The notes under the pieces were generated by a model. That model was not told the origin of the DNA. It did no database searches and worked only from the letters and a program-made list of their open reading frames with translations. The position numbers were made by a program, and so were the translations under genes. Below are positions 35,677 through 44,958 of a stretch of 62,340 nucleotides of DNA, piece after piece. Position 1 is the first letter of the stretch, and each line of letters opens with the position of its first letter. Origin of the DNA: Gemmatimonadota bacterium (GTDB taxonomy: Bacteria; Gemmatimonadota; Gemmatimonadetes; Longimicrobiales; Gaopeijiaceae); NCBI GenBank assembly GCA_012960225.1, contig DUBS01000019.1, positions 65,325-127,664 of the forward strand, written 5' to 3'.

Positions 35677-37569
35677 TCACTTCTCCCTCGTACGTGTCCG
35701 TCGGACCTCGAGTAGCAGATTTTGGAGGTCGGCGGGTGATACCCCTGGAACCCTAGCTGCCTGGGCAAAGGTCTCGGGTCTTATCCGAGCTAGCTTCTCC
35801 CGTGATTCATATGATAGTGTCTCAAACTCTAAATACGGTAAGTCATGGTCCAACAACAACTTAGACTGTTCCTCAAGCCTCGCAGCCCGCTCTCGTTCCC
35901 GCCCGACATACCCTTCGTACTTCAATTCTACCTCGACAGCTCTCAGTACCCCGGCTCTCAACCCTTCTTGCGGTCCTCCGATATCGCTATCTGACCTACC
36001 GGCGCTTAAAAGGTCCGCCGCCCGGACCCTGGGCCTCCGAAGAAGTTCTATGGCTCTAACTGGCCCTGAAAGCGGGCCTGATCCTGCTTCAACCAGCAGT
36101 GGATCCACGTCGTTTGGAGCAAGTTTCGTGTCGTGGAACCAGGCTATCAGCTTATTTTCCTGATCAAGGCGATCCTTAAGCACTAGTGCCTGTTTTTCGG
36201 TGAGTAGTCCGACATCACGTGCCAGGAGGCCCAGTCGGCGTATGGCATTATCCTGACGGAGAAGTAGCCTGAATTCAGCTCGAGACGTGAAGAGCCTATA
36301 GGGCTCATCAACGCCACGGGTCACTAGATCATCAATCAACACTCCTATATAGGCCTGGTCCCGGCGGAGGACAAAGGGGTCCTCCCCTTTGACCTTGAGG
36401 GCAGCATTGATCCCAGCAATAACTCCCTGTCCGGCTGCTTCCTCGTATCCGGTCGTCCCATTGATTTGGCCCGCGAAAAAGAGGCCAGAAATTTCTTTCA
36501 GCTCGAGTGAATGGCGAAGTTGGTGAGGAGGAAAATAGTCGTACTCTATCGCATAGCCGGCCTTTGTCATCACGACGTTTTCTAGGCCGGGGACAGTTTG
36601 GAGAAAGTCTCTTTGCACGTCAGCGGGGAGGGAAGTCGACAGCCCATTCACATACAACTCGGTTGTATGTAGCCCCTCTGGTTCTAAAAAGACCTGGTGT
36701 CGGGGAGCATCTGGGAATCGGACAACCTTGTCTTCAATTGAAGGGCAGTAGCGCGGCCCCCTCCCCGATATTTCCCCACCATGAAGAGCACTCTTCTGAA
36801 GGTTGTCGGAGACCACCTTCTTGAGTCCGTCCGATGCCCAAGTGACCCAGCACGGTCTTTGGGGTGGAATGACCTCCTCTGTATATGCCGCAAACCGGAT
36901 TGCTTGGTCATCCCCATCTTGGCGCTCCACACGGCTGAAATCGACAGAGCGACCATCAATTCTTGGTGGTGTGCCGGTCTTGAAGCGGGCGATTTCTAGC
37001 CCGAGGCTTTCAAGCCCTTCCGCTAACGCTATCGAAGGTGCCTCACCAGCCCGGCCCGCCCCAACACCAGCTTCTTGGCCCATGTGAATCCGACCACGAA
37101 GGAACGTGCCGGCCGTAACAACAACTGCAGTCCCATAGAAGGTGATCCCTCCCCGTGTCCGCACGCCTGTAACTCGAGCACCTTCAAGAACCAGGTCACT
37201 CACCATCTCCTGAAAGAGGTCAAGGCTCTCAAGTTCATCGAGCACACACCGCACTGCGACGGGGTATAGGTTCCGATCGCACTGAGCTCTCGGACCCCAA
37301 ACCGCTGGTCCTTTTGACCGATTCAACATGCGAAATTGGATCCTTGAAGCGTCCGTGGCACGGCCCATGACACCTCCTAACGCGTCAACCTCCCGTGCTA
37401 CGACCCCCTTGGCGATACCGCCAATAGCCGGGTTACAGCTCATCTGACCAATGCGACTGAGATCTGGAGTAATCAGTACAGTCCGCACGCCTGCTCTGGC
37501 GGAGGCGGCGGCCGCTTCAGCACCAGCGTGGCCTCCGCCTACCACAATGACATCGTACCTCACGTCCAT
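35677..37569 (-). CDS. mnmG: tRNA uridine-5-carboxymethylaminomethyl modification enzyme MnmG
   Basis: 630 residues, full length. FAD motif VVGGGHAGAEAAAASARAG at the N-terminus, SCNPAIGGIAKGVVAREVDA, GRAGEAPSIALAEG, the GTTGYEEAAGQG segment and a C-terminal helical domain that binds tRNA and MnmE. With MnmE it installs cmnm5 at the wobble uridine of tRNAs. It follows acyP by 2 bp on the same strand, and mnmE lies one gene upstream. Confidence 0.96.
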   Translation of the reverse strand: MDVRYDVIVVGGGHAGAEAAAASARAGVRTVLITPDLSRIGQMSCNPAIGGIAKGVVAREVDALGGVMGRATDASRIQFRMLNRSKGPAVWGPRAQCDRNLYPVAVRCVLDELESLDLFQEMVSDLVLEGARVTGVRTRGGITFYGTAVVVTAGTFLRGRIHMGQEAGVGAGRAGEAPSIALAEGLESLGLEIARFKTGTPPRIDGRSVDFSRVERQDGDDQAIRFAAYTEEVIPPQRPCWVTWASDGLKKVVSDNLQKSALHGGEISGRGPRYCPSIEDKVVRFPDAPRHQVFLEPEGLHTTELYVNGLSTSLPADVQRDFLQTVPGLENVVMTKAGYAIEYDYFPPHQLRHSLELKEISGLFFAGQINGTTGYEEAAGQGVIAGINAALKVKGEDPFVLRRDQAYIGVLIDDLVTRGVDEPYRLFTSRAEFRLLLRQDNAIRRLGLLARDVGLLTEKQALVLKDRLDQENKLIAWFHDTKLAPNDVDPLLVEAGSGPLSGPVRAIELLRRPRVRAADLLSAGRSDSDIGGPQEGLRAGVLRAVEVELKYEGYVGRERERAARLEEQSKLLLDHDLPYLEFETLSYESREKLARIRPETFAQAARVPGVSPADLQNLLLEVRRTRTREK

Positions 37570-37571
37570 TA

Positions 37572-37907
37572 CTAAGCCCTCTCGATCCGGAAGCCGTCAG
37601 CCTTGACTGTTTGTGACGGCTCTACTCTCTCTACGGCCTCTACTCTCGCTGCCACCGGTCCTCTTGCAATTGTTGCTTCTAGCTGATCGAGCACAGCCAG
37701 AGTAGCTCTGGCATGAACTCTGACTGATCCGTCAGGATGATTCTCCACTGTCCCGGATATCCCCAGTTCTTTTGCAACACGACTGGTGAACCAGCGGAAG
37801 CCGACACCCTGCACTCGCCCCGTAACGCGATAAGCTCGCACCGGCACGTTCAGACATGCTTGGCCCTTGGACTCCGACACTGGTTCAGCTGGATAATCTG
37901 CAGCCAC
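37572..37907 (-). CDS. acyP: Acylphosphatase
   Basis: 111 residues with an extra N-terminal tail of about 20. Active-site arginine R38 in GRVQGVGFRWFT and asparagine N56 in GTVENHPDGSV are both present. It hydrolyses acyl phosphates. The gene lies between mnmE (14-bp gap) and mnmG (2-bp gap), so it is expressed with tRNA modification genes. Confidence 0.93.
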   Translation of the reverse strand: MAADYPAEPVSESKGQACLNVPVRAYRVTGRVQGVGFRWFTSRVAKELGISGTVENHPDGSVRVHARATLAVLDQLEATIARGPVAARVEAVERVEPSQTVKADGFRIERA

Positions 37908-37921
37908 TTATGCCCGCCTTG

Positions 37922-39289
37922 TCATTTCCCTACACAAAACTCTCGGAACACTACATCTAAGACGTCGTCAACGGTAATCACTCCTAAGACTTCCTCCAGC
38001 GCTGTCTCAGCTGGCCGAAGATGAGTCGAAGCTATTTCCGCCGGGAGACCATCCTCAAGTGAGCTTCTGAAAAGTTCCACCTCGGTGCGAGCAATCTTTA
38101 GGGCACGGATATGGCGCTGGCGCGTAAGGATTGGCTGGTCTCTAAGGTCTCCTACTAAGCCTGCGTAGGCTAATTCTGGGAGAAGCTGCCGGATCTGGTC
38201 TAGCCCCTGCCCTGACAAGGCTGAAACCCGGACCGCTCCGGCCAACCCTCTGAGCTCAGCAGTGTGTCTCTCAGGGCCATCTGCTAGATCCGCCTTGGTT
38301 TCCAGAAGAACGACAGGTGCCGTGATCTTTTCGAGAAAACTCCTGTCTTCCTCGGAAGTTTCCTCAGAGGCTGGAATGCAGAATAGCACGATGTCGGCAC
38401 CCTTCAGGTACCTTAGCGCTACTTCGATACCGAGTTGTTCAACGCGCCCCTCGGATTCCCGGAGCCCCGCGGTATCGACCAGCCTGAAAGGAAAGCCACC
38501 TAACTGAACCGTTTCCTCTAGCGCATCGCGAGTCGTTCCCGGTTCTTCTGTGACGATTGCTCGTTCTTCTCCCAGCAGAGCATTAAACACTGAGGATTTC
38601 CCTGCATTTGGTCGTCCGGCAAATACAGTGAGCGCTCCTTCTCGAAGAAGTTCCCCTTCTGGAGCTGTGACGAGTAGTGTGTCCAGTTCCCGAACAACCC
38701 CTTTCGCTTCTTCTGCAATCACATCCAACGCCACCGGGGGCTCGTCTTCTTCCGGAAAATCTATATGGTGAACCAGAAGGGACTCTAGGCGCACCAAACT
38801 CTCACGAAGACCTGTGATTCTAGTCGATAATCCGCGTTCCATATGCCGCAGTGCTGCACGGTGAAAAGCTCTACTTCGGGCATCAATTAGATCTGAAACG
38901 GCTTCTGCCTGGATGAGGTCAAGTTTCCCCCGCAGGTACGCCCTCTTCGTAAACTCTCCAGCCTCTGCCTGCCGAGCTCCGGCTGCTAGACAAGCGCCCA
39001 GTAGAAGACGGGGCGCCATAACACCCCCATGGCAAGTAAGCTCAACAACATCTTCGCCCGTGTAGCTCTCCGGCTTCCGATAGTACGTGGCGACAGCTCT
39101 ATCGATGACCTCTCCATCGTCTGGGTCACGGAGATCTACCACTCTCGCCATTCTCGGAGCAGGGATCCCTTCTAGCGCTGGTGCCAGCCGAAGAAGTACC
39201 TCGCCAGCCTCCGGGCCTGAAACCCGGACCATAGCGATTGCACCAGCACCGGGTCCGGTTGAAATGGCCGCAATCGTGTCTACGTCCAC
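37922..39289 (-). CDS. mnmE: tRNA modification GTPase MnmE (TrmE)
   Basis: 455 residues. N-terminal folate-binding domain (TIAAISTGPGAGAIAMVRVS, ELTCHGGVMAPR), helical domain with inserted G domain (FAGRPNAGKSSVFNAL, GTTRDALEE, DTAGLRES) and the C-terminal FCVGK with the conserved cysteine. It works with MnmG on wobble uridines. It is 49 bp downstream of yidC. Confidence 0.96.
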   Translation of the reverse strand: MDVDTIAAISTGPGAGAIAMVRVSGPEAGEVLLRLAPALEGIPAPRMARVVDLRDPDDGEVIDRAVATYYRKPESYTGEDVVELTCHGGVMAPRLLLGACLAAGARQAEAGEFTKRAYLRGKLDLIQAEAVSDLIDARSRAFHRAALRHMERGLSTRITGLRESLVRLESLLVHHIDFPEEDEPPVALDVIAEEAKGVVRELDTLLVTAPEGELLREGALTVFAGRPNAGKSSVFNALLGEERAIVTEEPGTTRDALEETVQLGGFPFRLVDTAGLRESEGRVEQLGIEVALRYLKGADIVLFCIPASEETSEEDRSFLEKITAPVVLLETKADLADGPERHTAELRGLAGAVRVSALSGQGLDQIRQLLPELAYAGLVGDLRDQPILTRQRHIRALKIARTEVELFRSSLEDGLPAEIASTHLRPAETALEEVLGVITVDDVLDVVFREFCVGK

Positions 39290-39338
39290 ACTTGTCTACG
39301 CTCCCTCGAAAAGAACAGTTAAGCCGCTTACGCGTAGC

Positions 39339-41054
39339 CTATCCGCTAGGGCTTGGTGGGGAGCGGCCGAGAGGCTTCATGCCCTGCATCTTTTTTCGCT
39401 CCCTGGCGATGTACATCTGCTGAGGAATCGTCGCAATATTCGCTGTCGCGTAGTAGAGGTTCAGCCCACTCGCGAGATTCATGAAGATGAATATCATGAA
39501 CGGCGGCATCATGTACATCATCATCTTCATTTGAGGATTCGGAGTATCCATCGACTTATAGCTCACGTACTGCATCAAGAACATCGATGCGCCAAGGAAG
39601 AAGGGTAGTACGTAGGTCGGGTCCTTCGTCGACAGATCAGGTAGCCATAGGAAAGGCACACCACGTAACTCAATTGTGCTCTGGAATACGAAAAAGAACG
39701 CGATGAGCATCGGCCAAGGTAGAAGCATCGGTAGGCATCCACCAAGCGGATTGAAGCCATGTTCCGTGTATAGCTTCTTCATCTCCTTCGCCAGTTTCTC
39801 CGGATTGTCCTTGTACTTCTCTTGGATTTCCTTCATGAGAGGTTGGACAGCCATGTTTTTCAACTGAGACTTCATCGCTTTTTGGTTCAGCGGAAACAGC
39901 ACTATACGCATGCCTACACCAAACAGAATCAGCACCCACCCGTACCCCAGATTCAAGTTTGAATGAACCCAAATGAGAATCTTTGTGATCAGTGAAACGA
40001 ATGGCTTCAGGATCACTTGCATAAACGACCAACCATAGGGATTCACATTCTGCATATCCCAACCGAGTGCACTCAGCATCTCGAAGTCCTGAGGCCCCAA
40101 GAAGAGCCTGTACGCGAAATCGCCCTCGGCTCCAACCACTTGAGCAGCAGTCACTTGGAACCGCTCAGGTAGGCGGCTCTCTTCAACGAGTAGCCCCCCG
40201 AGGTAGCCCCCCTCTGTGGTCGCTTCATTGCTTTCACCAGCAAGAATCGCCAAAAGGAAGAACTTGTTGCGAAGTGCCCCCCACAGCAGTGGGCCTTCCA
40301 CAATCATCCGCTCTGCCTTACTCGTAAGTGTCTCGTCGATGCCCTCCTGCACATGGTTATACACATAGCCCATCTCACGTGCTTCCATCGCAGAGTCCGC
40401 CTCAGCAAAGGCTAGCCCGTCACCTAAGTCCGTCAAAAGCTGAGGCCGATCCACGCCCGAGGCTCTCCCTCTGACCCGGATGGTGTACTCATCGGGACTA
40501 AACTCATACTCGGTCTCGAACCTGAATGCGCTCGTAGGATGTTGGTATGTGAAGCGCAGTATCTGTGCGTCCGCACCGGCCTCCAGGGTGAGTCCGTCTT
40601 CCGGTTCAACAGTGAATGGCACCCTTGATAGGTCTAGGGTATCGGATCCAACCACCAGCTTTTGCCCGAGATACCCCTCCACTCCATCTGGGATTAGATC
40701 GAGGAGGCCGTCATGGTTTAATGGCTCAAATTGGGACATTTCTGCCACATGCAGCCTAGCACCGAAATTGGAGAACTCGAACCGATAGAGTGGGCTGGAT
40801 ACGACAACCCTCCTTTCTTCCGGGAGCGCTTCATCCTCTACTGTTTCTGGCACCTCGCTCGGCGATGGAGCAATTTCGGGCATCGTAGGAACTACTTCAG
40901 CAGACGACTCTGTTTCCGTGACCACCTCAGCTCCTGTAGCACTATCCGCTGAAATAGCTTCCTCGGGTATAGCGGGTGGGAAAAGCACGTTCGTCGCCAT
41001 CATGACCAAGAACATGAGTGATAGTGTCAGGACAAAGCGGGCTTGAAGGTTCAT
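39339..41054 (-). CDS. yidC: Membrane protein insertase YidC
   Basis: 571 residues. N-terminal membrane anchor (FVLTLSLMFLVMMATNVLF), an acidic low-complexity linker (about 38-75), a periplasmic beta domain, and the conserved C-terminal 60KD_IMP domain from about 350: MQVILKPFVSLITKILIWVH, NQKAMKSQLKNMAVQPLMKE, EKYKDNPEKLAKEMKKLY and PLGGCLPMLLPWPMLIA. It inserts membrane proteins alone or with SecYEG. ATG 41054 overlaps the yidD stop as ATGA. Confidence 0.96.
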   Translation of the reverse strand: MNLQARFVLTLSLMFLVMMATNVLFPPAIPEEAISADSATGAEVVTETESSAEVVPTMPEIAPSPSEVPETVEDEALPEERRVVVSSPLYRFEFSNFGARLHVAEMSQFEPLNHDGLLDLIPDGVEGYLGQKLVVGSDTLDLSRVPFTVEPEDGLTLEAGADAQILRFTYQHPTSAFRFETEYEFSPDEYTIRVRGRASGVDRPQLLTDLGDGLAFAEADSAMEAREMGYVYNHVQEGIDETLTSKAERMIVEGPLLWGALRNKFFLLAILAGESNEATTEGGYLGGLLVEESRLPERFQVTAAQVVGAEGDFAYRLFLGPQDFEMLSALGWDMQNVNPYGWSFMQVILKPFVSLITKILIWVHSNLNLGYGWVLILFGVGMRIVLFPLNQKAMKSQLKNMAVQPLMKEIQEKYKDNPEKLAKEMKKLYTEHGFNPLGGCLPMLLPWPMLIAFFFVFQSTIELRGVPFLWLPDLSTKDPTYVLPFFLGASMFLMQYVSYKSMDTPNPQMKMMMYMMPPFMIFIFMNLASGLNLYYATANIATIPQQMYIARERKKMQGMKPLGRSPPSPSG

Positions 41055-41317
41055 CTAACCCTCTCCGTAACACATGCTCTCTCAGCCGAATTCATTTCCA
41101 CTCTCGGGGGCACAGGATCAGGTCCGAAGTCACCCCAAGGATGGCAACGACCGATTCGGCGTACTGCAAGCCAGATGCCCCTTGCAGCTCCATGCAACTG
41201 AATCACTTCAATTGCGTACTCAGAGCATGTGGGGGCAAACCTACAGGTCGGTGGCGTCCAAGCCGATATGCCGTCTTGGTATCCCCGGATAATCGCAATC
41301 AGGATTCTTTGGAACAA
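41051..41317 (-). CDS. yidD: Membrane protein insertion efficiency factor YidD
   Basis: 88 residues. Conserved core with [40 protein letters not shown] and RIGRCHPWGDFGPDPVP, including the Cys pairs of the family. Start is TTG 41317, inside the 3' end of rnpA (19-nt overlap). It lies between rnpA and yidC in the canonical order. Confidence 0.94.
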   Translation of the reverse strand: MFQRILIAIIRGYQDGISAWTPPTCRFAPTCSEYAIEVIQLHGAARGIWLAVRRIGRCHPWGDFGPDPVPPRVEMNSAERACVTERVR

Positions 41318-41847
41318 AACCCCTCCACCGCTTTGTTTACTTCCCTCTCGAGCTCAGCAAAACTAACCCTGTATGCTGAGCGCGCAGCCCGAATGAGCAC
41401 GTCTCCTTCACGACCCTGTGAGCTCAAGTGAGGGATTACCCGTCGCCGACCGATTTCACGTAATCGCCTTTTAAGTCGGTTCCTGTCCACGATTCGTTGT
41501 CCATGTTTCGGTACGATCACACCGAACCGGGAAACCGATGTCTTAGGGCTGGCGAAAAAGATCTCAAGATTCCCCGTACTCTCCCGTTTACCTTGCTGGA
41601 GGATCTCCTGAATTTCATTGCTCCGCCGAATCCGGACACTTCTAGGGAAGTGTTCTGAGCGGTCAGTCCTGGCTGGTGTTACTTGCGGCCGATCGAGACT
41701 ACCAGTCGAGCGCGGCCCCGCCTCCGACGACGATTGAGCGCCCTTCGGCCACCGCGAGTTTTCATCCGTGCGCGGAATCCATGTGTGTTGACTCTTTTGC
41801 GATTCCGCGGCTTGTATGTCGGCTTCATCGGGAGTAGCCCAATCCAT
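41299..41847 (-). CDS. rnpA: Ribonuclease P protein component RnpA, extended, encompassing rpmH
   Basis: The conserved core begins near 41657 ([20 protein letters not shown]) and contains [20 protein letters not shown] and RRLREIGR, the RNA-binding RNR region. The frame is open upstream to TTG 41922, ATG 41916, ATG 41859 and ATG 41847, but I find no ATG, GTG or TTG between 41847 and the core. The shortest product with a normal start is thus 182 residues, about 60 longer than usual, with an N-terminal extension that is Ser/Pro/Arg-rich. The whole rpmH gene lies within this extension in another frame. Bacterial RnpA is usually about 110-130 residues. Confidence 0.85.
   Translation of the reverse strand: MDWATPDEADIQAAESQKSQHTWIPRTDENSRWPKGAQSSSEAGPRSTGSLDRPQVTPARTDRSEHFPRSVRIRRSNEIQEILQQGKRESTGNLEIFFASPKTSVSRFGVIVPKHGQRIVDRNRLKRRLREIGRRRVIPHLSSQGREGDVLIRAARSAYRVSFAELEREVNKAVEGFCSKES
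41679..41828 (-). CDS. rpmH: 50S ribosomal protein L34
   Basis: 49 residues, starting [18 protein letters not shown], then [20 protein letters not shown] and [11 protein letters not shown]. This is the L34 consensus over its whole length; the five C-terminal residues are a small extension. The start ATG (41828) is 19 nt inside the nearest rnpA start codon. Product is a component of the large ribosomal subunit. Its position between rnpA and dnaA is canonical; its complete nesting within rnpA is not. Confidence 0.97.
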   Translation of the reverse strand: MKPTYKPRNRKRVNTHGFRARMKTRGGRRALNRRRRRGRARLVVSIGRK

Positions 41848-42119
41848 TATATCTTGCATCCAGAAACGAGCTGGAAAAGATAGTCGAGTCGGCGAGAAAG
41901 CGTCAACGGTGACCATCTTCAACCCTGCACGAATACCCTAAGACAACCCCAGAATGTAGAAGTTTGATTTTTAGAGATTCGCTTGGTAGGTTCGGCGCCC
42001 CGGGTCGGCCAACCCTACCCGTCAGTATCACCTTCGAATGATGCAGGTCCGCCGTACTCCATGTCGCCAGTCTCTAGCTATTCCTCACTCTGGATGCCCT
42101 CCGCTAACGAAGAGACATC

Positions 42120-43517
42120 GTGGAATTGACTGCCCCTGAATTATGGAGTCGGATCCAAGAGTCAGTTCAGGCCTCTGTTCCCGAGCAGAGTTATCTGACA
42201 TGGGTTAGGCCCGCTGTAGCCGTCGCTTTCACTTCAAATGAGCTGCACCTTGAGGTGCCTTCGCGTTTCCATGTCGAGTGGCTCGAGGACAAATTTGGAC
42301 CCGTTCTCTCCGCATCTTCAGAAGCAATCCTCGGCAAGCCTATCAAGATCACGGTCACTTGTTCTGCTACGGCTTTATCAGTCCCAGTCGCTTCGGTCGA
42401 TCTTACTACCCCACTGATTGAGGACGCTGCTGAACGGGACATCCCTTCCGCTGCGTCAGACTCCAGTACCGTACCATTGCTTAATGACCGTTACACTTTC
42501 GAGCGGTTCGTGGTTGGGGCTGATAACCAGCTCGCTGCAGCCGCTGCTAGGGCAGTAGCTAATCGGCCCGCTAAAACGTACAACCCCTTATTCCTTTACG
42601 GAGGCGTTGGGCTAGGAAAGACACATCTGATGCATGCCATCGGACACCACATGGGAAGCGAGAACCCCCAGAGGAGTGTCTGTTATGTCTCGTCGGAACA
42701 GTTTATGAACGATCTGGTCGCGTCTATCCAGCAGGGGACGACCGCAGCATTTAGAAGGCAGTATCGGGAGATGGACCTACTGCTCGTAGACGACATCCAT
42801 TTCCTAGAGGGGAAAGAGCGGACACAGGAAGAGTTCTTCCACACATTCAATGCACTCTATGATGCCCAACGCCAAATTGTCCTAACGAGCGACCGGCCAC
42901 CTAAAGACCTCTCAGGCCTTGAGAACCGACTTGTATCCCGTTTTGAGTGGGGCCTGGTTGTGGACGTGAAGCCACCGGACTACGAAACCCGAATGGCCAT
43001 CCTACAGAAGAAAGCGGCCGATGACGGGTTCAGCCTAGACTCAGAGGTGATCGAGCTCATTGCCCACTCATGTACAGCCTCAGTACGTGAGCTTGAGGGC
43101 GCGGTAATCAAGCTGTTGGCGTACTCTTCACTGACCAACCGGGAAATTACTCCCGACTTAGCTAGGGCGGCATTCCGGGGGGCCTTGGGGCAACAACGAG
43201 AAAGGGGGCCTGTTCTTTCTCCAGAAAGAATTAGGGAAATTGTTGCTCGTAGGTGGAGGGTTCGTGCTGATGCCCTTGCCTCTAAAAGGCGCACAAAAGA
43301 TTTAACCATCCCCCGGCAAGTCGCTATGTTCCTTATCAAAGAAGCCTTCGATCTGTCACTCGTCCGGATTGGAGAATTCTTCGGAGGAAGAGACCACTCG
43401 ACTGTGATTCACTCCATACGAAAGGTTGAGGAAGATATGGAACGGGATCCGGTATTTAGGGAATTGGTACACGCTGCGAGAGAAGACTTCACAGGTACAG
43501 ATAGCGCTTCTGTCTAG
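42120..43517 (+). CDS. dnaA: Chromosomal replication initiator DnaA
   Basis: 465 residues from GTG 42120. N-terminal domain I (LWSRIQESVQASVPEQSYLTW), linker, AAA+ domain with Walker A YGGVGLGKTHLMHAIG, Walker B LLLVDDIHFLEG and sensor motifs, and domain IV with the DnaA signature GRDHSTVIHSIRKVEED. It binds the DnaA boxes just downstream. It diverges from the rpmH-rnpA-yidD-yidC operon across about 270 bp. Confidence 0.97.
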   Translation: MELTAPELWSRIQESVQASVPEQSYLTWVRPAVAVAFTSNELHLEVPSRFHVEWLEDKFGPVLSASSEAILGKPIKITVTCSATALSVPVASVDLTTPLIEDAAERDIPSAASDSSTVPLLNDRYTFERFVVGADNQLAAAAARAVANRPAKTYNPLFLYGGVGLGKTHLMHAIGHHMGSENPQRSVCYVSSEQFMNDLVASIQQGTTAAFRRQYREMDLLLVDDIHFLEGKERTQEEFFHTFNALYDAQRQIVLTSDRPPKDLSGLENRLVSRFEWGLVVDVKPPDYETRMAILQKKAADDGFSLDSEVIELIAHSCTASVRELEGAVIKLLAYSSLTNREITPDLARAAFRGALGQQRERGPVLSPERIREIVARRWRVRADALASKRRTKDLTIPRQVAMFLIKEAFDLSLVRIGEFFGGRDHSTVIHSIRKVEEDMERDPVFRELVHAAREDFTGTDSASV

Positions 43518-43783
43518 GGTGTGGATAACTCATGGATAAATCACGCTTTATCCACACCCCTATTTTTTCCCTGATTTTTCTGGATTATTAGTGGGAAACT
43601 CTACACTTTTCCACTTAGGAACATATCAGGGTAAATAGTTATAGAACCTACTAGATTGGGATGTTCGTGTTTCTTTCTTCCACACTTCCACACCTACTAC
43701 TACTACTATGTTTTTATTTAATAAAGAGACATAGTATCTAAGCACTGTTGAAAACTACTCGGTCCGTTTCAGGAACCGCCTAA
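43517..43783. other. oriC: Replication origin oriC (dnaA-dnaN intergenic)
   Basis: A 266-bp spacer with, in order: consensus DnaA boxes TGTGGATAA (43520-43528) and TTATCCACA (43548-43556) as the arms of a 12-bp inverted repeat (43517-43559), a CATGGATAA variant (43531-43539), a weak TTTTCCACT (43607-43615), two TTCCACA cores near 43678-43692, then CTACTACTACTACTA (43694-43708) and the AT-rich tract 43709-43726. The last three match the basal unwinding layout of DnaA boxes, DnaA-trio and DUE described for bacterial origins. No gene is present. Confidence 0.9.
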
Positions 43784-44890
43784 ATGAACTTTACGATCAC
43801 CCGACAGAACCTCCACAATGGCCTAGCTGCGGTATCCGCAAGTATTCCATCTAAAACCACACTCCCGGTTTTATCGAACATCCTTTTTCAGGCTGAAAAC
43901 GGAAGTGTTTGGATGAGCGGAACGGATTTGGATGTAGCAGTTCGAATCAAAGTTCCAGCTGATGTGAGAGAAGATGGTAGCTTGACTGCTCCTGGTAAGA
44001 AGCTTCAAGAAATCACAAAAGAATTACCAGATCAGCCAGTTGAAGTGTCTACGATAGGAACTCAGATTGAACTCAAAAGTGGCAGGGGTCATTTTAAGTT
44101 AAATGGTCTCCCAGCTGACGAATTTCCTTCGCTGCCAGAAGTGGATTTTGAAGAAGCTTGGAGTGTAACAGGGGCGGATGTAAACCGTTTAATTCATCAC
44201 ACATCCTTCGCAGTTTCTAATGAAGAGAGTAGACCGATACTCAACGGAGTCTTATGGGAACTCCGTGATGGGGCGATGAGGATGGTTTCAACGAATGGTC
44301 ATCGCCTAGCACGTATGGGTGTTCCTGCAAAATCTGGGGACACTTCTTCGGCTGACTTTATAGTACCACCAGGAGCTCTTCAGCAGGTACAACGTCTTTT
44401 TAAGAAAGACGAGTTGCTAGAAGTGGCGCGAAGTGGAAACCACCTAGGCTTTAAGGCTGGAACTGCTGAGGTATATACGAGGTTGATTGAAGGAACTTAC
44501 CCAAATTATGATGCGGTTATTCCGCGTGATAACGATAAAGTAGCGACTGTAGATAAAAAGGCTCTAGAGTCAGCGGTACGAAGAATGGCGGTAGTAGCAT
44601 CTGACCAGACACACAGAATACGACTAAAATTCGAATCAAATAGACTCCACTTGAATGTTCTCACTCCCGATCTTGGAGAAGGTCAAGATGAGCTCGAGAT
44701 CGGCTATGAAGGGGAAGAGATAGAGATAGGGTTTAACGCAAATTATCTTCTCGAAGTACTTCGCTATATGCCTACAGATGAAGTAGATATAGCCTTCAAG
44801 GCACCCGAAAGAGCTGTAACGATAGAACCTTCAGGGTCAGAGAGCTTAGATTATCTGTGTCTAGTAATGCCCCTGAGGTTACTAGACTAA
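43784..44890 (+). CDS. dnaN: DNA polymerase III beta sliding clamp
   Basis: 368 residues, typical three-domain clamp: MNFTITRQNLHNGLAAVSAS, TLPVLSNILFQAENGSVWMS, GLPADEFPSLPEVD, FAVSNEESRPILNGVLWEL, and the C-terminal end LDYLCLVMPLRLLD. It encircles DNA and tethers polymerase III. It is noticeably richer in A/T codons than flanking genes on inspection. It follows oriC directly. Confidence 0.97.
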   Translation: MNFTITRQNLHNGLAAVSASIPSKTTLPVLSNILFQAENGSVWMSGTDLDVAVRIKVPADVREDGSLTAPGKKLQEITKELPDQPVEVSTIGTQIELKSGRGHFKLNGLPADEFPSLPEVDFEEAWSVTGADVNRLIHHTSFAVSNEESRPILNGVLWELRDGAMRMVSTNGHRLARMGVPAKSGDTSSADFIVPPGALQQVQRLFKKDELLEVARSGNHLGFKAGTAEVYTRLIEGTYPNYDAVIPRDNDKVATVDKKALESAVRRMAVVASDQTHRIRLKFESNRLHLNVLTPDLGEGQDELEIGYEGEEIEIGFNANYLLEVLRYMPTDEVDIAFKAPERAVTIEPSGSESLDYLCLVMPLRLLD

Positions 44891-44958
44891 AACGGATGGG
44901 GTTGGTTGTTTAACCGAAGAAAAAACTCTTCTCCACCTTCCACTAACCTATTCTCTTG

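Noticed and set aside
41846..41851. TATAAT (minus strand) 18 nt before rpmH as a -10 element
   Set aside because: No credible -35 hexamer at 16-18 bp; and transcription from it would exclude every normal rnpA start.
41848..41922. Longer rnpA starts (TTG 41922, ATG 41916, ATG 41859)
   Set aside because: Possible, but the nearest ATG is enough; I cannot decide from the weak Shine-Dalgarno signals.
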